Positions 54,570-64,000 of a stretch of 64,000 nt of DNA are shown here, piece by piece. How positions within the stretch are numbered: the stretch's first letter is position 1; each line of letters begins with the position of its first letter. Both the position numbers and the translations under genes were made by a program. The notes under the pieces are model-generated. The model searched no databases and was not told where the DNA came from. It saw nothing but the letters and a program-made list of their open reading frames with translations. The stretch comes from Kallipyga massiliensis ph2 (GTDB lineage: Bacteria > Bacillota > Clostridia > Tissierellales > Peptoniphilaceae). The stretch covers positions 894,247 through 958,246 of the forward strand of contig NZ_HE978585.1 of NCBI RefSeq assembly GCF_000311985.1, read 5' to 3'.

Positions 54570-57500
54570 TTGAAAAGAACTAATGATTTTGATGCCATTC
54601 AAATAAAAATAGCTTCTCCGGAAAAAATTCGTTCCTGGTCCCATGGAGAAGTGAAGAAGCCGGAGACGATCAACTACCGGACCCTGAAGCCGGAAAAGGA
54701 CGGCCTCTTTTGCGAAAAGATTTTCGGTCCGACGAAGGACTGGGAATGCAACTGTGGAAAGTACAAGCGGATCCGCTTCAAGGGTGTGGTCTGCGAAAAG
54801 TGCGGGGTGGAAGTGACCAAGTCCAAGGTCCGCCGGGAACGGATGGGCCACATCGAACTGGCCTGCCCGGTTTCCCATATCTGGTATTTTAAGGGGATCC
54901 CTTCCCGGATGGGCCTCCTCTTGGATATGTCCCCCAAGGCCCTGGAACTGGTCCTTTACTTTGCCAACTATATCGTCATCGACCCGGGCGATGCGGAGGG
55001 GGACCTTTATGAGAAGCGCCTCCTCAGTGAGTCGGAATACCATGAGTACCGGGAAAAGTACGGGGATGGCTTCCGGGCCGGAATGGGTGCGGAAGCGGTA
55101 AAAGAACTCCTGGCCAAGTTGGACCTGGAGGAGGAAGAAAAGAAGCTCAAAGAAGAGCTGGAGGATGCCTCCGGACAAAAGAAGGTCCGGATCCTCCGCC
55201 GGATGGAAGTGGTGGAAGCCTTCCTCCTTTCCGGAAACCGGCCTGAGTGGATGTGCCTGGATGTTCTTCCGGTCATGCCCCCGGACCTCCGGCCCATGGT
55301 CCAGTTGGAGGGAGGGCGTTTCGCCACCTCCGACTTGAACGACCTCTACCGCCGGGTCATCAACCGAAACAACCGCTTGAAGAGGCTCCTGGATATTGGG
55401 GCCCCGGATATTATCGTCCGGAATGAAAAGCGTATGCTCCAGGAAGCTGTGGACGCTTTGATTGACAACGGACGTCGGGGAAAGCCGGTCACCGGCGCCT
55501 CCAACCGTCCCCTGAAATCCCTCTCCGACCTCCTGAAGGGGAAGTCGGGCCGCTTCCGCCAGAACCTTCTGGGTAAGCGGGTGGACTATTCAGGACGTTC
55601 AGTTATTGTGGTCGGCCCCCACCTCAAGTTCTACCAGTGTGGTTTGCCCAAGGACATGGCTCTGGAACTCTTTAAACCTTTTGTCATGAGAGAGCTGGTC
55701 GCCCAGGACCAGGCCAACAATATCAAAAATGCCAAGAAGATGGTGGAGAGGAAGGATCCCCGGGTTTGGGGACCCCTGGAGAAGGTCATCAAAGATCATC
55801 CGGTCCTCCTCAACCGTGCCCCGACCCTCCACAGGTTGGGCATCCAGGCCTTTGAGCCCATCCTGGTTGAAGGGAAGGCCATCCAGCTCCATCCCTTGGT
55901 CTGTACCCCCTATAACGCCGACTTCGACGGTGACCAGATGGCGGTTCACGTCCCTCTGTCCACAGAGGCCCAGATTGAAGCCCGCCTCCTCATGATGTCC
56001 ACCAACAACATTCTGGCGCCCAAGGACGGTAAACCCATCAATACCCCGACCCAGGACATGGTCCTTGGTGTTTACTACTTGACCAAGCCACCTGTTTCCG
56101 ACGAAGTCGTCATGAACTTCCGAGACTACGATGAGATGATCCAGTCCCTAGTCAACGGTTTTGTTGACCTTCACTCCCATGTCGGTGTTCGTCTTTTCAA
56201 GGGACCGGAGGACCATGGGAAGCTGGTCAATTCAACAGTAGGTAACTTCATCTTTAACCATTCCATTCCCCAGGACCTGGGCTTTGTTGATCGGTCCAAG
56301 GACCCCTATGGATTGGAGATCACCTGGAGGGTGGCGAAAAAGCAGTTGACCCAGATCATCGACCGCTGCTTCCGAATCCATGGAAATATCCGGACGGCTC
56401 AGATGCTGGATGACATGAAGAGCTTGGGTTACAAGTACTCCACCCTAGCCGCCCTTTCCGTATCCATGAACGACGTCCAGATCCCCCAGGTCAAGTTCGA
56501 CCTTTTGGATGCGGCTGATGAGGAAGTGGATAAAATCAAACGCCTGGCCAGCCGTGGTCGGATGACGGAAAGCGAGCGGAAAAAGGCCGTGGTGGAAATT
56601 TGGAACAATACCACGGACGAGATTGAAAAGGAAGTCTTCAATAACTTGGGCGAGGACAACTCCATCGCCACCATGGCCCTGTCCGGGGCCCGTGGTTCCT
56701 CCAAGCAGATTTCCCAGCTGGCCGGCATGCGTGGGCTCATGTCCTCAGCCACCGGTGAGACGATTGAAATCCCCATCCGGGCCAACTTCCGTGAAGGCTT
56801 GTCGGTTCTGGAATTCTTTATCTCCACCCACGGATCTCGTAAGGGACTGTCGGATACCGCCCTTCGTACCGCCGACTCGGGTTATTTGACCCGTCGCCTG
56901 GTGGACGTTTCCCAAGATGTCATCGTGACTGAAGACGACTGCGGAACCGACCGCTACATTGAGGTATCCGACATCAAGGAAGGGGATGAGCTGATCGAAT
57001 CCCTGTCTGACCGGATTACCGGCCGAACTTCTTTCGAAGACATCCTCCATCCCAACACGGGTGAACTGATTGTCCGCAAGGACGACACCATTACCGAGAG
57101 AATCAGCGAGGAGATTGTTAAGGCCGGAATTGAGAAGGTCAAAGTTCGGTCCATCCTCGAATGCAACACAGTCCATGGGGTCTGTGCTAAATGCTATGGC
57201 CGGAACCTGGCCACCGGCAAGGCGGTCAATATCGGTGAAGCCGTCGGTATCATTGCTGCCGAGTCCATCGGCGAGCCGGGCACCCAGCTGACCATGCGGA
57301 CCTTCCACTCCGGTGGTGTTGCAGGAACGGCCATCACCTCCGGTCTTCCTCGTGTCGAGGAACTTTTCGAGGCAAGAAAGCCCAAGGGCCTGGCGCCCAT
57401 CGCCCGGACTTCCGGCGTCGTTTCCTTCAAGGAAAATAAGAAACGTCGGGACATTGTCATCACCTCGGAAGAGGGACACCAGGAGACCTACACTATTCCC

Positions 57501-58205
57501 TATGATTCCAAGATTGAACTCCGGGAAGGGGAATTTGTGGAGAAGGGCCGGAGGCTGACCGCCGGATCCATCAACCCTGTCGAACTCCTGGAAGTCTTAG
57601 GACCCCAGGCGGTCCAGGACTATATCACTTCTGAAGTCCAGAAGGTTTACCGACTCCAGGGGGTTGACATCGACGATCGCCATATCGAAATCATCATCCA
57701 CCAGATGATGCAGAAGGTCCGGATCCTGGATGCCGGAGATTCCGGCTTCCTCCCGGGCACCCTCATGAACGCCCGGCTTGTGGCCTTGAAAAACCGCCAG
57801 CTCCGGGAAGAGGGCAAGGAAGAAGTGGCCTATGAATACCAGCTCCTCGGGATCACCAAGGCCTCCATCGCTTCTGAATCCTTCCTTTCCGCCGCCTCCT
57901 TCCAGGAGACGACCCGGGTCCTGACCGATGCCTCGATCAAGGGCAAGGTGGACTACCTCCGTGGCCTCAAGGAGAACATCATCATCGGCAAACTCATCCC
58001 TGCCGGTACCGGAATGAAGCTCTATGCTAAAAATGAGATCGACTATGAAGGCATGGAGGAGGACCTGGCAAGGATTGAAGGCCTCCGGGCCGAGAGCGAG
58101 AACCATTCCGATAAGGGATTTGAAGATGAAGACGATCCCGATGAAGAAGGGGACGATCTTGTGGAAGAACCGGATGAAGAGGAAGAAGCTTCTTTGGTCG
58201 ACTAG
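54570..58205 (+). CDS. rpoC: RNA polymerase beta' subunit
   Basis: 1211 residues from a TTG start (54570) placed 7 nt after GAGAGGAG. N-terminal zinc [20 protein letters not shown], catalytic [12 protein letters not shown], trigger-loop region [17 protein letters not shown], and second zinc site around [15 protein letters not shown]. The C-terminus is acidic ([22 protein letters not shown]). Encoded 20 bp after rpoB, one transcript. Confidence 0.97.
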   Translation: MKRTNDFDAIQIKIASPEKIRSWSHGEVKKPETINYRTLKPEKDGLFCEKIFGPTKDWECNCGKYKRIRFKGVVCEKCGVEVTKSKVRRERMGHIELACPVSHIWYFKGIPSRMGLLLDMSPKALELVLYFANYIVIDPGDAEGDLYEKRLLSESEYHEYREKYGDGFRAGMGAEAVKELLAKLDLEEEEKKLKEELEDASGQKKVRILRRMEVVEAFLLSGNRPEWMCLDVLPVMPPDLRPMVQLEGGRFATSDLNDLYRRVINRNNRLKRLLDIGAPDIIVRNEKRMLQEAVDALIDNGRRGKPVTGASNRPLKSLSDLLKGKSGRFRQNLLGKRVDYSGRSVIVVGPHLKFYQCGLPKDMALELFKPFVMRELVAQDQANNIKNAKKMVERKDPRVWGPLEKVIKDHPVLLNRAPTLHRLGIQAFEPILVEGKAIQLHPLVCTPYNADFDGDQMAVHVPLSTEAQIEARLLMMSTNNILAPKDGKPINTPTQDMVLGVYYLTKPPVSDEVVMNFRDYDEMIQSLVNGFVDLHSHVGVRLFKGPEDHGKLVNSTVGNFIFNHSIPQDLGFVDRSKDPYGLEITWRVAKKQLTQIIDRCFRIHGNIRTAQMLDDMKSLGYKYSTLAALSVSMNDVQIPQVKFDLLDAADEEVDKIKRLASRGRMTESERKKAVVEIWNNTTDEIEKEVFNNLGEDNSIATMALSGARGSSKQISQLAGMRGLMSSATGETIEIPIRANFREGLSVLEFFISTHGSRKGLSDTALRTADSGYLTRRLVDVSQDVIVTEDDCGTDRYIEVSDIKEGDELIESLSDRITGRTSFEDILHPNTGELIVRKDDTITERISEEIVKAGIEKVKVRSILECNTVHGVCAKCYGRNLATGKAVNIGEAVGIIAAESIGEPGTQLTMRTFHSGGVAGTAITSGLPRVEELFEARKPKGLAPIARTSGVVSFKENKKRRDIVITSEEGHQETYTIPYDSKIELREGEFVEKGRRLTAGSINPVELLEVLGPQAVQDYITSEVQKVYRLQGVDIDDRHIEIIIHQMMQKVRILDAGDSGFLPGTLMNARLVALKNRQLREEGKEEVAYEYQLLGITKASIASESFLSAASFQETTRVLTDASIKGKVDYLRGLKENIIIGKLIPAGTGMKLYAKNEIDYEGMEEDLARIEGLRAESENHSDKGFEDEDDPDEEGDDLVEEPDEEEEASLVD

Positions 58206-58286
58206 GCTGTAATGTGTTAAAGAAAAAAGGGGACGGGCCAACCGGCCTTTCCCCTTTTCTTATGCTCAACCACGAAAGGGGGAGGG

Positions 58287-59084
58287 ATGAGGAAGAAAAT
58301 GAAAAGAGCCTTGGTTCTTGAAGGGGGTGGGGCAAAGGGAGCCTACCAGGTAGGGGCCTATCAAGCCCTCCGGGAGGCTGGTTTTGACTTTGACGGCTAT
58401 ATCGGCGTATCCATCGGCTCCTTAAATGGGGTCATGTTTGCCCAGGGCCGGGAGGATCTCTGCCGGGAACTTTGGCTATCCTTGGATCTGTCGGAAATCT
58501 TCGGACTGGACCAGGAAAAGTTGAACCGCCTCTATGAAGAGGACGATTTTATGGAAAAAATTTCTGCCGGAGCCGACCTGATGAAGGTCCTCATGGACCA
58601 CCGGGGTTTGCCGGTAGAACCCATGATGGAGATCTTCCGCAAGTACGTCGATGAAGAGGCCCTCCGTCAGTCGGACAAGGAATTTGGTCTGGTAACCCTG
58701 AATGCCTCCAAAAAGAAAGGAATGGAACTCTTTTTAGAGGATATTCCCCAGGGCAAGCTCACGGAATTCCTGATGGCTTCCTGCTATTTACCGGTTTTTG
58801 AGATGAAGCCTATCATGGGGGACTACTACTTGGATGGGGGCTTCCACGACCGCCTTCCCATCGCTATGGTCAAGGACCTGGCCGAAGAAATTGTGGCCAT
58901 CGGACTGAACCCGGAAAAGATCCGCTACATGGGCACAGAAATTGGGGACGATGTCCTCTTTATCCAACCTTCCCAAAGCCTGGGAAAAAGCCTTGCCTTC
59001 TCTCCGGCCAATGCCCAAAGAAATATGGACCTGGGTTATGAGGATACCCGGGCTTTCTTAAAGGAACAAAAGGCCCTAAAATAG
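58287..59084 (+). CDS. Patatin-like phospholipase family protein
   Basis: 265 residues. Oxyanion loop EGGGAKGAYQVGAYQAL, nucleophile Ser in GVSIGSLNG (GxSxG), and catalytic Asp in YLDGGFHDRLP (DGG). A lipid acyl hydrolase of the cytoplasmic RssA-like type; substrate unknown. No signal peptide. GAAAGGGGGAGGG precedes the ATG. It sits between rpoC and rpsL, an unusual slot, 81 bp after rpoC and without its own clear promoter. Confidence 0.9.
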   Translation: MRKKMKRALVLEGGGAKGAYQVGAYQALREAGFDFDGYIGVSIGSLNGVMFAQGREDLCRELWLSLDLSEIFGLDQEKLNRLYEEDDFMEKISAGADLMKVLMDHRGLPVEPMMEIFRKYVDEEALRQSDKEFGLVTLNASKKKGMELFLEDIPQGKLTEFLMASCYLPVFEMKPIMGDYYLDGGFHDRLPIAMVKDLAEEIVAIGLNPEKIRYMGTEIGDDVLFIQPSQSLGKSLAFSPANAQRNMDLGYEDTRAFLKEQKALK

Positions 59085-59093
59085 GCCAAAAAC

Positions 59094-59122
59094 TTGACGA
59101 AATACAGAATCCTTTGTATACT
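59094..59122 (+). promoter_or_regulatory. Promoter of the rpsL-rpsG-fusA operon
   Basis: TTGACG (59094-59099) and TATACT (59117-59122), 17 bp apart. Confidence 0.82.
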
Positions 59123-59137
59123 ATGTAAGGTTATCTT

Positions 59138-59161
59138 GGAGGAGATTGCTCAGTCTCCTCC
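59138..59161 (+). other. Leader hairpin upstream of rpsL
   Basis: GGAGGAGA (59138-59145) pairs exactly with TCTCCTCC (59154-59161) about 10 nt into the transcript. The following CTATTTATT is only weakly T-rich, so it is not a firm terminator. The first arm resembles a ribosome binding site. Confidence 0.5.
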
Positions 59162-59227
59162 CTATTTATTGAATAGAACCGCGAGCTCCGGCCCAGCCGG
59201 AAACTATTGAAGAAAAGGAGGAAGAGT

Positions 59228-59641
59228 ATGCCGACAATTAATCAGCTCATTCGTAAAGGGAGAAAGACCGAACGGGCCAAGTCATCCACCCCGGCTTTAG
59301 GGTACAACTTCAACACGTTGAAGAATCGAGCCACTCCGGTTCAGTCCCCTCAAAAGCGTGGTGTTTGCACATCGGTTCGTACCGTTACCCCGAAGAAGCC
59401 GAACTCCGCTCTACGAAAAGTCGCTCGTGTCCGTTTAACGAACGGCGCGGAAGTATTGTCTTACATTCCCGGCATTGGTCACAACCTGCAGGAACACTCC
59501 GTGGTCTTAATCCGCGGCGGTCGTGTTAAGGACCTTCCTGGTGTGCGTTACCACATCATCCGTGGAACCATGGACACCGCCGGTGTTCAGGGTCGTAAGC
59601 AGGCCCGGTCCAAGTACGGTGCCAAGAAGGATGCCAATTAA
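59228..59641 (+). CDS. rpsL: 30S ribosomal protein S12
   Basis: 137 residues, [19 protein letters not shown] start, matching Firmicutes S12. [17 protein letters not shown] and [10 protein letters not shown] hold the lysine and proline residues that are altered in streptomycin-resistant mutants; both look wild type. It shapes the decoding centre. AAAAGGAGGAAG precedes ATG 59228. Codon use shifts to CGT and GTT compared with most of the window. Confidence 0.98.
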   Translation: MPTINQLIRKGRKTERAKSSTPALGYNFNTLKNRATPVQSPQKRGVCTSVRTVTPKKPNSALRKVARVRLTNGAEVLSYIPGIGHNLQEHSVVLIRGGRVKDLPGVRYHIIRGTMDTAGVQGRKQARSKYGAKKDAN

Positions 59642-59656
59642 TTAATGTAAGATGTT

Positions 59657-59698
59657 TGTGCATACAGATTTCCCCATTACCGGGGGTGTCCATGCACA
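59657..59698 (+). other. Hairpin in the rpsL-rpsG gap, candidate S7 regulatory site
   Basis: TGTGCAT (59657-59663) pairs with ATGCACA (59692-59698); inside, CCCC (5972-75 of 596xx) pairs with GGGG (59682-59685). In E. coli S7 represses its own translation by binding the rpsL-rpsG intercistronic RNA. A similar role here is inference. Confidence 0.4.
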
Positions 59699-59774
59699 GC
59701 AGCGCAGGGAGGCCCAGGCTTTCCGCGTTGAGTACCCATAATCTACTTTTAGATTGAGTAAGGAGGGAAGCGAA

Positions 59775-60245
59775 GTGTCTAGAAAAGGACATATCCCCAA
59801 GAGAAAGGTTATGCCGGACCCCAGATTCAATGACGTCGCCGTATCCAAGTTGATCAACCAGGTGATGTTAGACGGCAAAAAGGGCCTCGCTCAAAAGATC
59901 GTTTACGGTGCTTTTGACTACGCCCAAGAAAAAGTGGGACAGGATGGACTGGAGATTTTCCATAAGGCTTTAGAAAACACCACCCCACTGTTGGAAGTAA
60001 AAGGACGCCGTATCGGCGGTGCGACCTACCAGGTTCCTATGGAAGTTCGTCCCGAACGTCGTCAAACTCTCGCCCTGCGCTGGATCGTTTCATTCTCCAG
60101 AGCCCGCAGCGAGAAAACCATGGTCGAAAGACTGGGTAGCGAGTTAATGGACGCCTTTAACAACACAGGCGCGAGTGTAAGAAGAAAAGAAGAAATGCAC
60201 CGTATGGCCGAAGCCAACAAGGCCTTTGCCCATTTCCGTTACTAA
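59775..60245 (+). CDS. rpsG: 30S ribosomal protein S7
   Basis: 156 residues, exactly the usual length, from GTG 59775, 8 nt after [27 protein letters not shown] at the start and [24 protein letters not shown] inside. It nucleates assembly of the 30S head. Located between rpsL and fusA in the standard str operon. Confidence 0.98.
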   Translation: MSRKGHIPKRKVMPDPRFNDVAVSKLINQVMLDGKKGLAQKIVYGAFDYAQEKVGQDGLEIFHKALENTTPLLEVKGRRIGGATYQVPMEVRPERRQTLALRWIVSFSRARSEKTMVERLGSELMDAFNNTGASVRRKEEMHRMAEANKAFAHFRY

Positions 60246-60262
60246 TTTGGAAGGAGACTTCT

Positions 60263-62368
60263 GTGGCAGAAAAGCATACAGAATTAAAAGACATCCGCAA
60301 TATCGGAATTATGGCGCATATCGATGCTGGTAAAACAACGGTCACTGAGCGTATCCTCTTTTACACCGGAAAAATCCACAAGATGGGGGATACCCATGAG
60401 GGAGCGGCTCAGATGGACTGGATGACCCAGGAACAGGAGCGCGGAATCACGATCACTTCCGCCGCAACCACCTGCTTCTGGCAGAGGGATAACCGCACCC
60501 ACCGGATCAACATCATTGACACCCCGGGACACGTAGACTTCACCGTTGAAGTTGAACGTTCCCTCCGTGTCCTCGACGGATCGGTTGCCCTCTTCGATGC
60601 CAAGTCCGGCGTTGAACCCCAGTCAGAGACCGTATGGCGTCAAGCGGATAAGTACAGCGTTCCCCGCATGTGCTTTATCAACAAGATGGATGCAACGGGA
60701 GCCAACTTCTTTATGGCTGTTGACACCATCCGCGATAAACTCCGTGCTAATGCCGTTCCTATCCAGTGCCCCATCGGTTCCGAAGCGGAATTTAAGGGAA
60801 TTATTGACCTGCTCAGAATGAAGGCGGAAGTCTATCACGATGAGTTGGGAAAAGATATTACTGAAGAAGAAATTCCGGCCGATCTTAGAGAAAAAGCAGA
60901 GACTATGCGGTCCGACCTGATCGAAGAGCTCTCTGAAGTTTCCGATGAGATCGCCGAAGCCTATCTGGAAGACCGGGAGGTCACCCCTGAGATGATGAGG
61001 ACCGCCCTGCGGACCGCCACCATCGATCGGAAGGTCTTCCCCGTTCTTTGCGGGTCTGCCTACAAGAACCGCGGCGTCCAGTTCCTCATCGACGCGATTG
61101 TAGACTACATGCCCAGCCCCTTGGATGTTCCTCCTGTTCAGGGAATTGCTCCCGGAAGCCAGGATGAAGAAGATCCGGAAATCATGGAGAGACATGCCGA
61201 TGAGAACGGCCCCTTCTCCGCCCTTGCCTTCAAGATCGTCACCGATCCCTATGTCGGCAAGCTCTGCTACTTCCGCGTTTACTCCGGAAAGTTGGAGAAC
61301 GGATCTTACGTTTACAACTCCACCAAGGGAACCAGAGAGCGTGTTTCCCGGATCCTCCAGATGCACGCGAACAAAAGACAGGAAATTGAAGTCGTCCAGG
61401 CCGGAGATATTGCTGCGGCCGTCGGTCTCAAGGACACCACCACCGGTGATACTCTCTGCGACCAGGAAGACCAGATTATCCTCGAAAACATGACCTTCCC
61501 TGAGCCGGTTATCTCGGTAGCTATCGAGCCCAAGACCAAGGCTTCCCAGGAAAAGATGGGGATCGCCCTCCAGAAATTGGCGGAAGAAGATCCGACCTTC
61601 CGGACCTACACCAATGCGGAGACCGGGCAAACCATCATCGCCGGTATGGGTGAGCTCCACTTGGAGATCATCGTTGACCGACTCCTCCGTGAGTTCAAGG
61701 TGGAAGCCAACATCGGCAACCCCCAGGTTTCCTACCGCGAGTCCATCTCCTCCGAGGCCGAAGCCCAAGGAAGATTCGTCCGCCAGTCCGGTGGTCATGG
61801 CCAGTACGGCGATGCCAGCATCCGGATCAAACCGGGCGAGCCCGGAACAGGCATTGTGGTTCACAACAAGATCGTCGGCGGTGTCATTCCCAAGGAATTC
61901 ATCAACCCGACCATCCAAGGTATCCAGGAAGCCTGCCAGACCGGTCCTATTGCCGGATTCCCGGTTTTGGACGTGGATGTCGAACTCTTCGACGGTTCCT
62001 TCCACGAAGTAGACTCTTCGGAAGCCGCCTTCAAGATCGCCGGATCGCTTGCCATGCAGAATGCGTTAAAGAAGGCCAAGCCCACCCTCCTGGAACCCCT
62101 CCAAAAGGTCGAGATTGTGACCCCCGAGGAATATCTGGGTGATGTCATGGGCGACGTTTCTTCCCGGCGCGGAACCATCGAGAAGATGACCCCACGCGAA
62201 GGCGTACAAGTTGTCGATGCCTACATTCCTCTTTCAGAGATGTTTGGCTACGCAACGGACCTCCGGTCCAAGACCCAGGGTCGTGCTACCTACTCGATGA
62301 ACTTTGACCACTATGAGAAGGTGCCCGATTCCATTGCTGAGGAAGTTTCGGAGAAGAAAAACAAGTAA
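60263..62368 (+). CDS. fusA: Elongation factor G
   Basis: 701 residues from a GTG start after GGAAGGAGACTTCT. G1 [15 protein letters not shown], switch 1 [14 protein letters not shown]3 DTPGHVDF, G4 NKMD. It moves tRNAs and mRNA through the ribosome. Normal length. The only fusA in the window. About 100 bp separate it from tuf, which has its own -10 box. Confidence 0.98.
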   Translation: MAEKHTELKDIRNIGIMAHIDAGKTTVTERILFYTGKIHKMGDTHEGAAQMDWMTQEQERGITITSAATTCFWQRDNRTHRINIIDTPGHVDFTVEVERSLRVLDGSVALFDAKSGVEPQSETVWRQADKYSVPRMCFINKMDATGANFFMAVDTIRDKLRANAVPIQCPIGSEAEFKGIIDLLRMKAEVYHDELGKDITEEEIPADLREKAETMRSDLIEELSEVSDEIAEAYLEDREVTPEMMRTALRTATIDRKVFPVLCGSAYKNRGVQFLIDAIVDYMPSPLDVPPVQGIAPGSQDEEDPEIMERHADENGPFSALAFKIVTDPYVGKLCYFRVYSGKLENGSYVYNSTKGTRERVSRILQMHANKRQEIEVVQAGDIAAAVGLKDTTTGDTLCDQEDQIILENMTFPEPVISVAIEPKTKASQEKMGIALQKLAEEDPTFRTYTNAETGQTIIAGMGELHLEIIVDRLLREFKVEANIGNPQVSYRESISSEAEAQGRFVRQSGGHGQYGDASIRIKPGEPGTGIVVHNKIVGGVIPKEFINPTIQGIQEACQTGPIAGFPVLDVDVELFDGSFHEVDSSEAAFKIAGSLAMQNALKKAKPTLLEPLQKVEIVTPEEYLGDVMGDVSSRRGTIEKMTPREGVQVVDAYIPLSEMFGYATDLRSKTQGRATYSMNFDHYEKVPDSIAEEVSEKKNK

Positions 62369-62400
62369 GGCTTCCTTTGAACGAAGCTCGAACTTAAAAT

Positions 62401-62430
62401 TTGGAAGTTTTGGACGTTTTATCGTATAAT
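62401..62430 (+). promoter_or_regulatory. Probable tuf promoter
   Basis: TATAAT (62425-62430) with TTGGAA (62401-62406), 18 bp apart, between fusA and tuf. Would allow tuf to be expressed above the level of the upstream operon. Confidence 0.6.
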
Positions 62431-62471
62431 CGACATGAGCGTTACTTTTCACAATGAATTAGGAGGAAGCA

Positions 62472-63662
62472 ATGGCTAAAGAAAAATTTGAACGGAGTAA
62501 ACCGCACGTAAACATTGGTACCATTGGTCACGTTGACCATGGTAAGACCACTTTAACAGCTGCCATCACCAAGGTGATGAACGAAAGATTCGGAACCGGC
62601 GCAGCGATCGCCTACGAGAATATCGATAAGGCTCCGGAAGAAAGAGAACGTGGAATCACCATCAACACCTCTGTTGTTGAGTATGAGACTCCCAACCGTC
62701 ACTATGCCCACATGGACTGCCCCGGACACGCCGACTATGTTAAGAACATGATCACCGGTGCTGCCCAGATGGACGGTGCTATCCTGGTTGTTTCCGCTGC
62801 TGACGGTCCTATGCCCCAGACCCGTGAGCACATCCTCTTGGCCCGTCAGGTTGGCGTTCCCAAGATCTGTGTCTTCTTGAACAAGAAGGACCAGGTTGAT
62901 GACGAAGAGCTGATCGAATTGGTTGAGATGGAAGTCCGCGATATGCTCTCCGAGTATGACTTCGACGGCGACAACACCCCCATCGTTGTTGGTTCTGCCC
63001 TGAAGTGCCTGGAAGAGGGTGGCGAATGGGAAGATGCCATCGTTGAGCTCATGGAAAAGGTCGATGAATACATCCCCACTCCTGAGCGTGATACCGACAA
63101 GCCCTTCCTGATGCCCGTTGAAGACGTTATGACCATCTCCGGTCGTGGTACTGTCACCACCGGTCGTGTTGAGCGTGGTACCATCAAGGTTGGCGACACC
63201 GTCGAGATCGTTGGTCTGACCGACAAGCCTCGTGACGTTGTTGTTACCGGTTTGGAAATGTTCCACAAGTCCCTGGACCAGTCTGTTGCCGGCGATAACA
63301 TCGGTGCCCTTCTCCGTGGTGTTCAGCGTGATGAGGTCGAGCGTGGCCAGGTTCTTGCCGCTCCCGGATCCATCCAGCCCCACACCGAATTTGAAGGTGA
63401 AGTTTACGTTCTGACCAAGGATGAAGGTGGTCGTCATACTCCCTTCTTCTCCGGCTACCGTCCCCAGTTCTTCTTCAGAACCACTGACGTTACCGGCGAC
63501 ATCGAACTTCCCGAAGGAACCGAAATGGTTATGCCTGGCGACCACGCTAAGCTGAACATCAAGCTGATCTCCCCGATTGCTATCGAAGAAGGTCTCCGCT
63601 TCGCTGTTCGTGAAGGCGGTCACACCGTCGCTTCCGGCGTTGTTACCAAGATTGTTAAGTAA
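62472..63662 (+). CDS. tuf: Elongation factor Tu
   Basis: 396 residues. G1 [15 protein letters not shown], switch 1 [16 protein letters not shown]3 [16 protein letters not shown]4 NKKDQVDD. It delivers aminoacyl-tRNA to the ribosome. AGGAGGAAGCA precedes the ATG. Codon use is the most biased in the window (GGT, CGT, GTT, GCT), a sign of very high expression. A strong terminator follows. Confidence 0.99.
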   Translation: MAKEKFERSKPHVNIGTIGHVDHGKTTLTAAITKVMNERFGTGAAIAYENIDKAPEERERGITINTSVVEYETPNRHYAHMDCPGHADYVKNMITGAAQMDGAILVVSAADGPMPQTREHILLARQVGVPKICVFLNKKDQVDDEELIELVEMEVRDMLSEYDFDGDNTPIVVGSALKCLEEGGEWEDAIVELMEKVDEYIPTPERDTDKPFLMPVEDVMTISGRGTVTTGRVERGTIKVGDTVEIVGLTDKPRDVVVTGLEMFHKSLDQSVAGDNIGALLRGVQRDEVERGQVLAAPGSIQPHTEFEGEVYVLTKDEGGRHTPFFSGYRPQFFFRTTDVTGDIELPEGTEMVMPGDHAKLNIKLISPIAIEEGLRFAVREGGHTVASGVVTKIVK

Positions 63663-63681
63663 TTCCCTTTTATAAGAAATC

Positions 63682-63714
63682 TGCCAAGCGCTTTATGCGC
63701 TTGGCATTTTTTTT
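63682..63714 (+). terminator. tuf terminator
   Basis: TGCCAAGCGC (63682-63691) pairs exactly with GCGCTTGGCA (63697-63706), then eight T residues. Confidence 0.95.
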
Positions 63715-63725
63715 AAGGAGAAGTT

Positions 63726-64000
63726 ATGTATCATTACGATTCTATCCTAGGTCGCCTTTATATTGAAATGTCCAGGAATACCCTTTATTCCCTTTACTGG
63801 GAGGATCATAAGGGCTTCCGCCCTCCACGTCGGAGCTTGCCCATCCCCCAAACCGGTGAGGGAATTAACTGGGTGGGACACTGGTTGGATGTTTATTTCT
63901 CCGGCCAGCCGGTTGACCTTCGAGTTTTGGAAGAGGTTGATATTCATTTTGAGCCCCAGGGAACGGATTACCAGGAAGAAGTATGGAAGCTTCTGGTCAA
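63726..64000 (+). CDS. Methylated-DNA-protein cysteine methyltransferase (Ogt type), 3' end outside window
   Basis: 91 codons are visible: MYHYDSILGRLYIEMSR then an ~80-residue N-terminal domain with HWLDVYFSGQPVDLR and FEPQGTDYQEEVWKLL. That last block is the start of the DNA-binding/alkyl-transfer domain of Ogt. The catalytic PCHR lies beyond the window, so activity cannot be judged. TTAAGGAG precedes ATG 63726. Confidence 0.8.
   Translation, partial: MYHYDSILGRLYIEMSRNTLYSLYWEDHKGFRPPRRSLPIPQTGEGINWVGHWLDVYFSGQPVDLRVLEEVDIHFEPQGTDYQEEVWKLLV

Overview
The window looks like one contig from a GC-rich, low-G+C-phylum bacterium (Bacillota), most likely an anaerobic coccus-type member of the Peptoniphilaceae/Tissierellia. 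This rests on the classic Firmicutes gene orders (rpsT-lepB-lepA-hemW-hrcA-grpE-dnaK-dnaJ-prmA-mtaB; rpsU-nfeD-floA-phoH-ybeY-era-recO-glyQS-ppsR-dgt-dnaG-rpoD-trmK-nif3; rpoBC-rpsL-rpsG-fusA-tuf), a CIRCE operator at hrcA, AAGGAGG ribosome binding sites and many TTG starts. The genus is inference.

Bases 1-7500 differ from the rest. They have visibly lower GC and other codon habits (CGC/CGT arginine, TTA/TTG leucine, CCG proline, against CGG, CTC/CTG and CCC further right). They hold the 3' part of a cell-wall surface protein with FIVAR helices and NEAT-like domains, then an operon of a DUF454 (YbaN) membrane protein and two half-size ABC transporters that should pair. A decayed IS481-like transposase and two long inverted repeats follow and sit on the boundary. 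This reads as an acquired iron/heme-type accessory island, or an assembly join.

Bases 7554-37600 are a dense, almost entirely + strand housekeeping block: S20, two signal peptidases, EF4, HemW, the heat-shock genes under HrcA/CIRCE, PrmA, MtaB, a HIT protein, S21, NfeD/FloA, PhoH, an in-frame YbeY-Era fusion, RecO, both glycyl-tRNA synthetase chains, PpsR, a dGTPase-like HD protein, primase, an unusually long primary sigma factor, TrmK, a NIF3 protein, RNase P RNA and RpiB. Stop/start overlaps (ATGA and similar) show operonic coupling, and clear hairpin-plus-T terminators divide the block.

Bases 37600-47150 hold L13-S9, a 250-bp array of six hairpin repeats in an AT-rich gap, a TIM44-like zinc-ribbon membrane protein (-), a small membrane protein, a degenerate AlaX-like protein (-), ComEC, RodA (-, convergent overlap with comEC), endonuclease III and a BaiN/HI0933 flavoprotein.

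Bases 47200-64000 are the expression core: a type-2 isoleucyl-tRNA synthetase behind a structured leader, rpoB-rpoC with tandem promoters and a leader hairpin, a patatin-like lipase, rpsL-rpsG-fusA, tuf, and the start of an Ogt-type methyltransferase. Codon use in rpsL to tuf shifts to GGT/CGT/GTT, as expected for very highly expressed genes.

Most notable: the YbeY-Era fusion; the sigma factor with about 290 extra residues between regions 1.2 and 2; acidic tails on beta, beta' and sigma; the hairpin array; the AlaX-like protein lacking its usual motifs; and the NEAT/DUF454/ABC island. No CRISPR array, prophage, tRNA or rRNA gene was seen.
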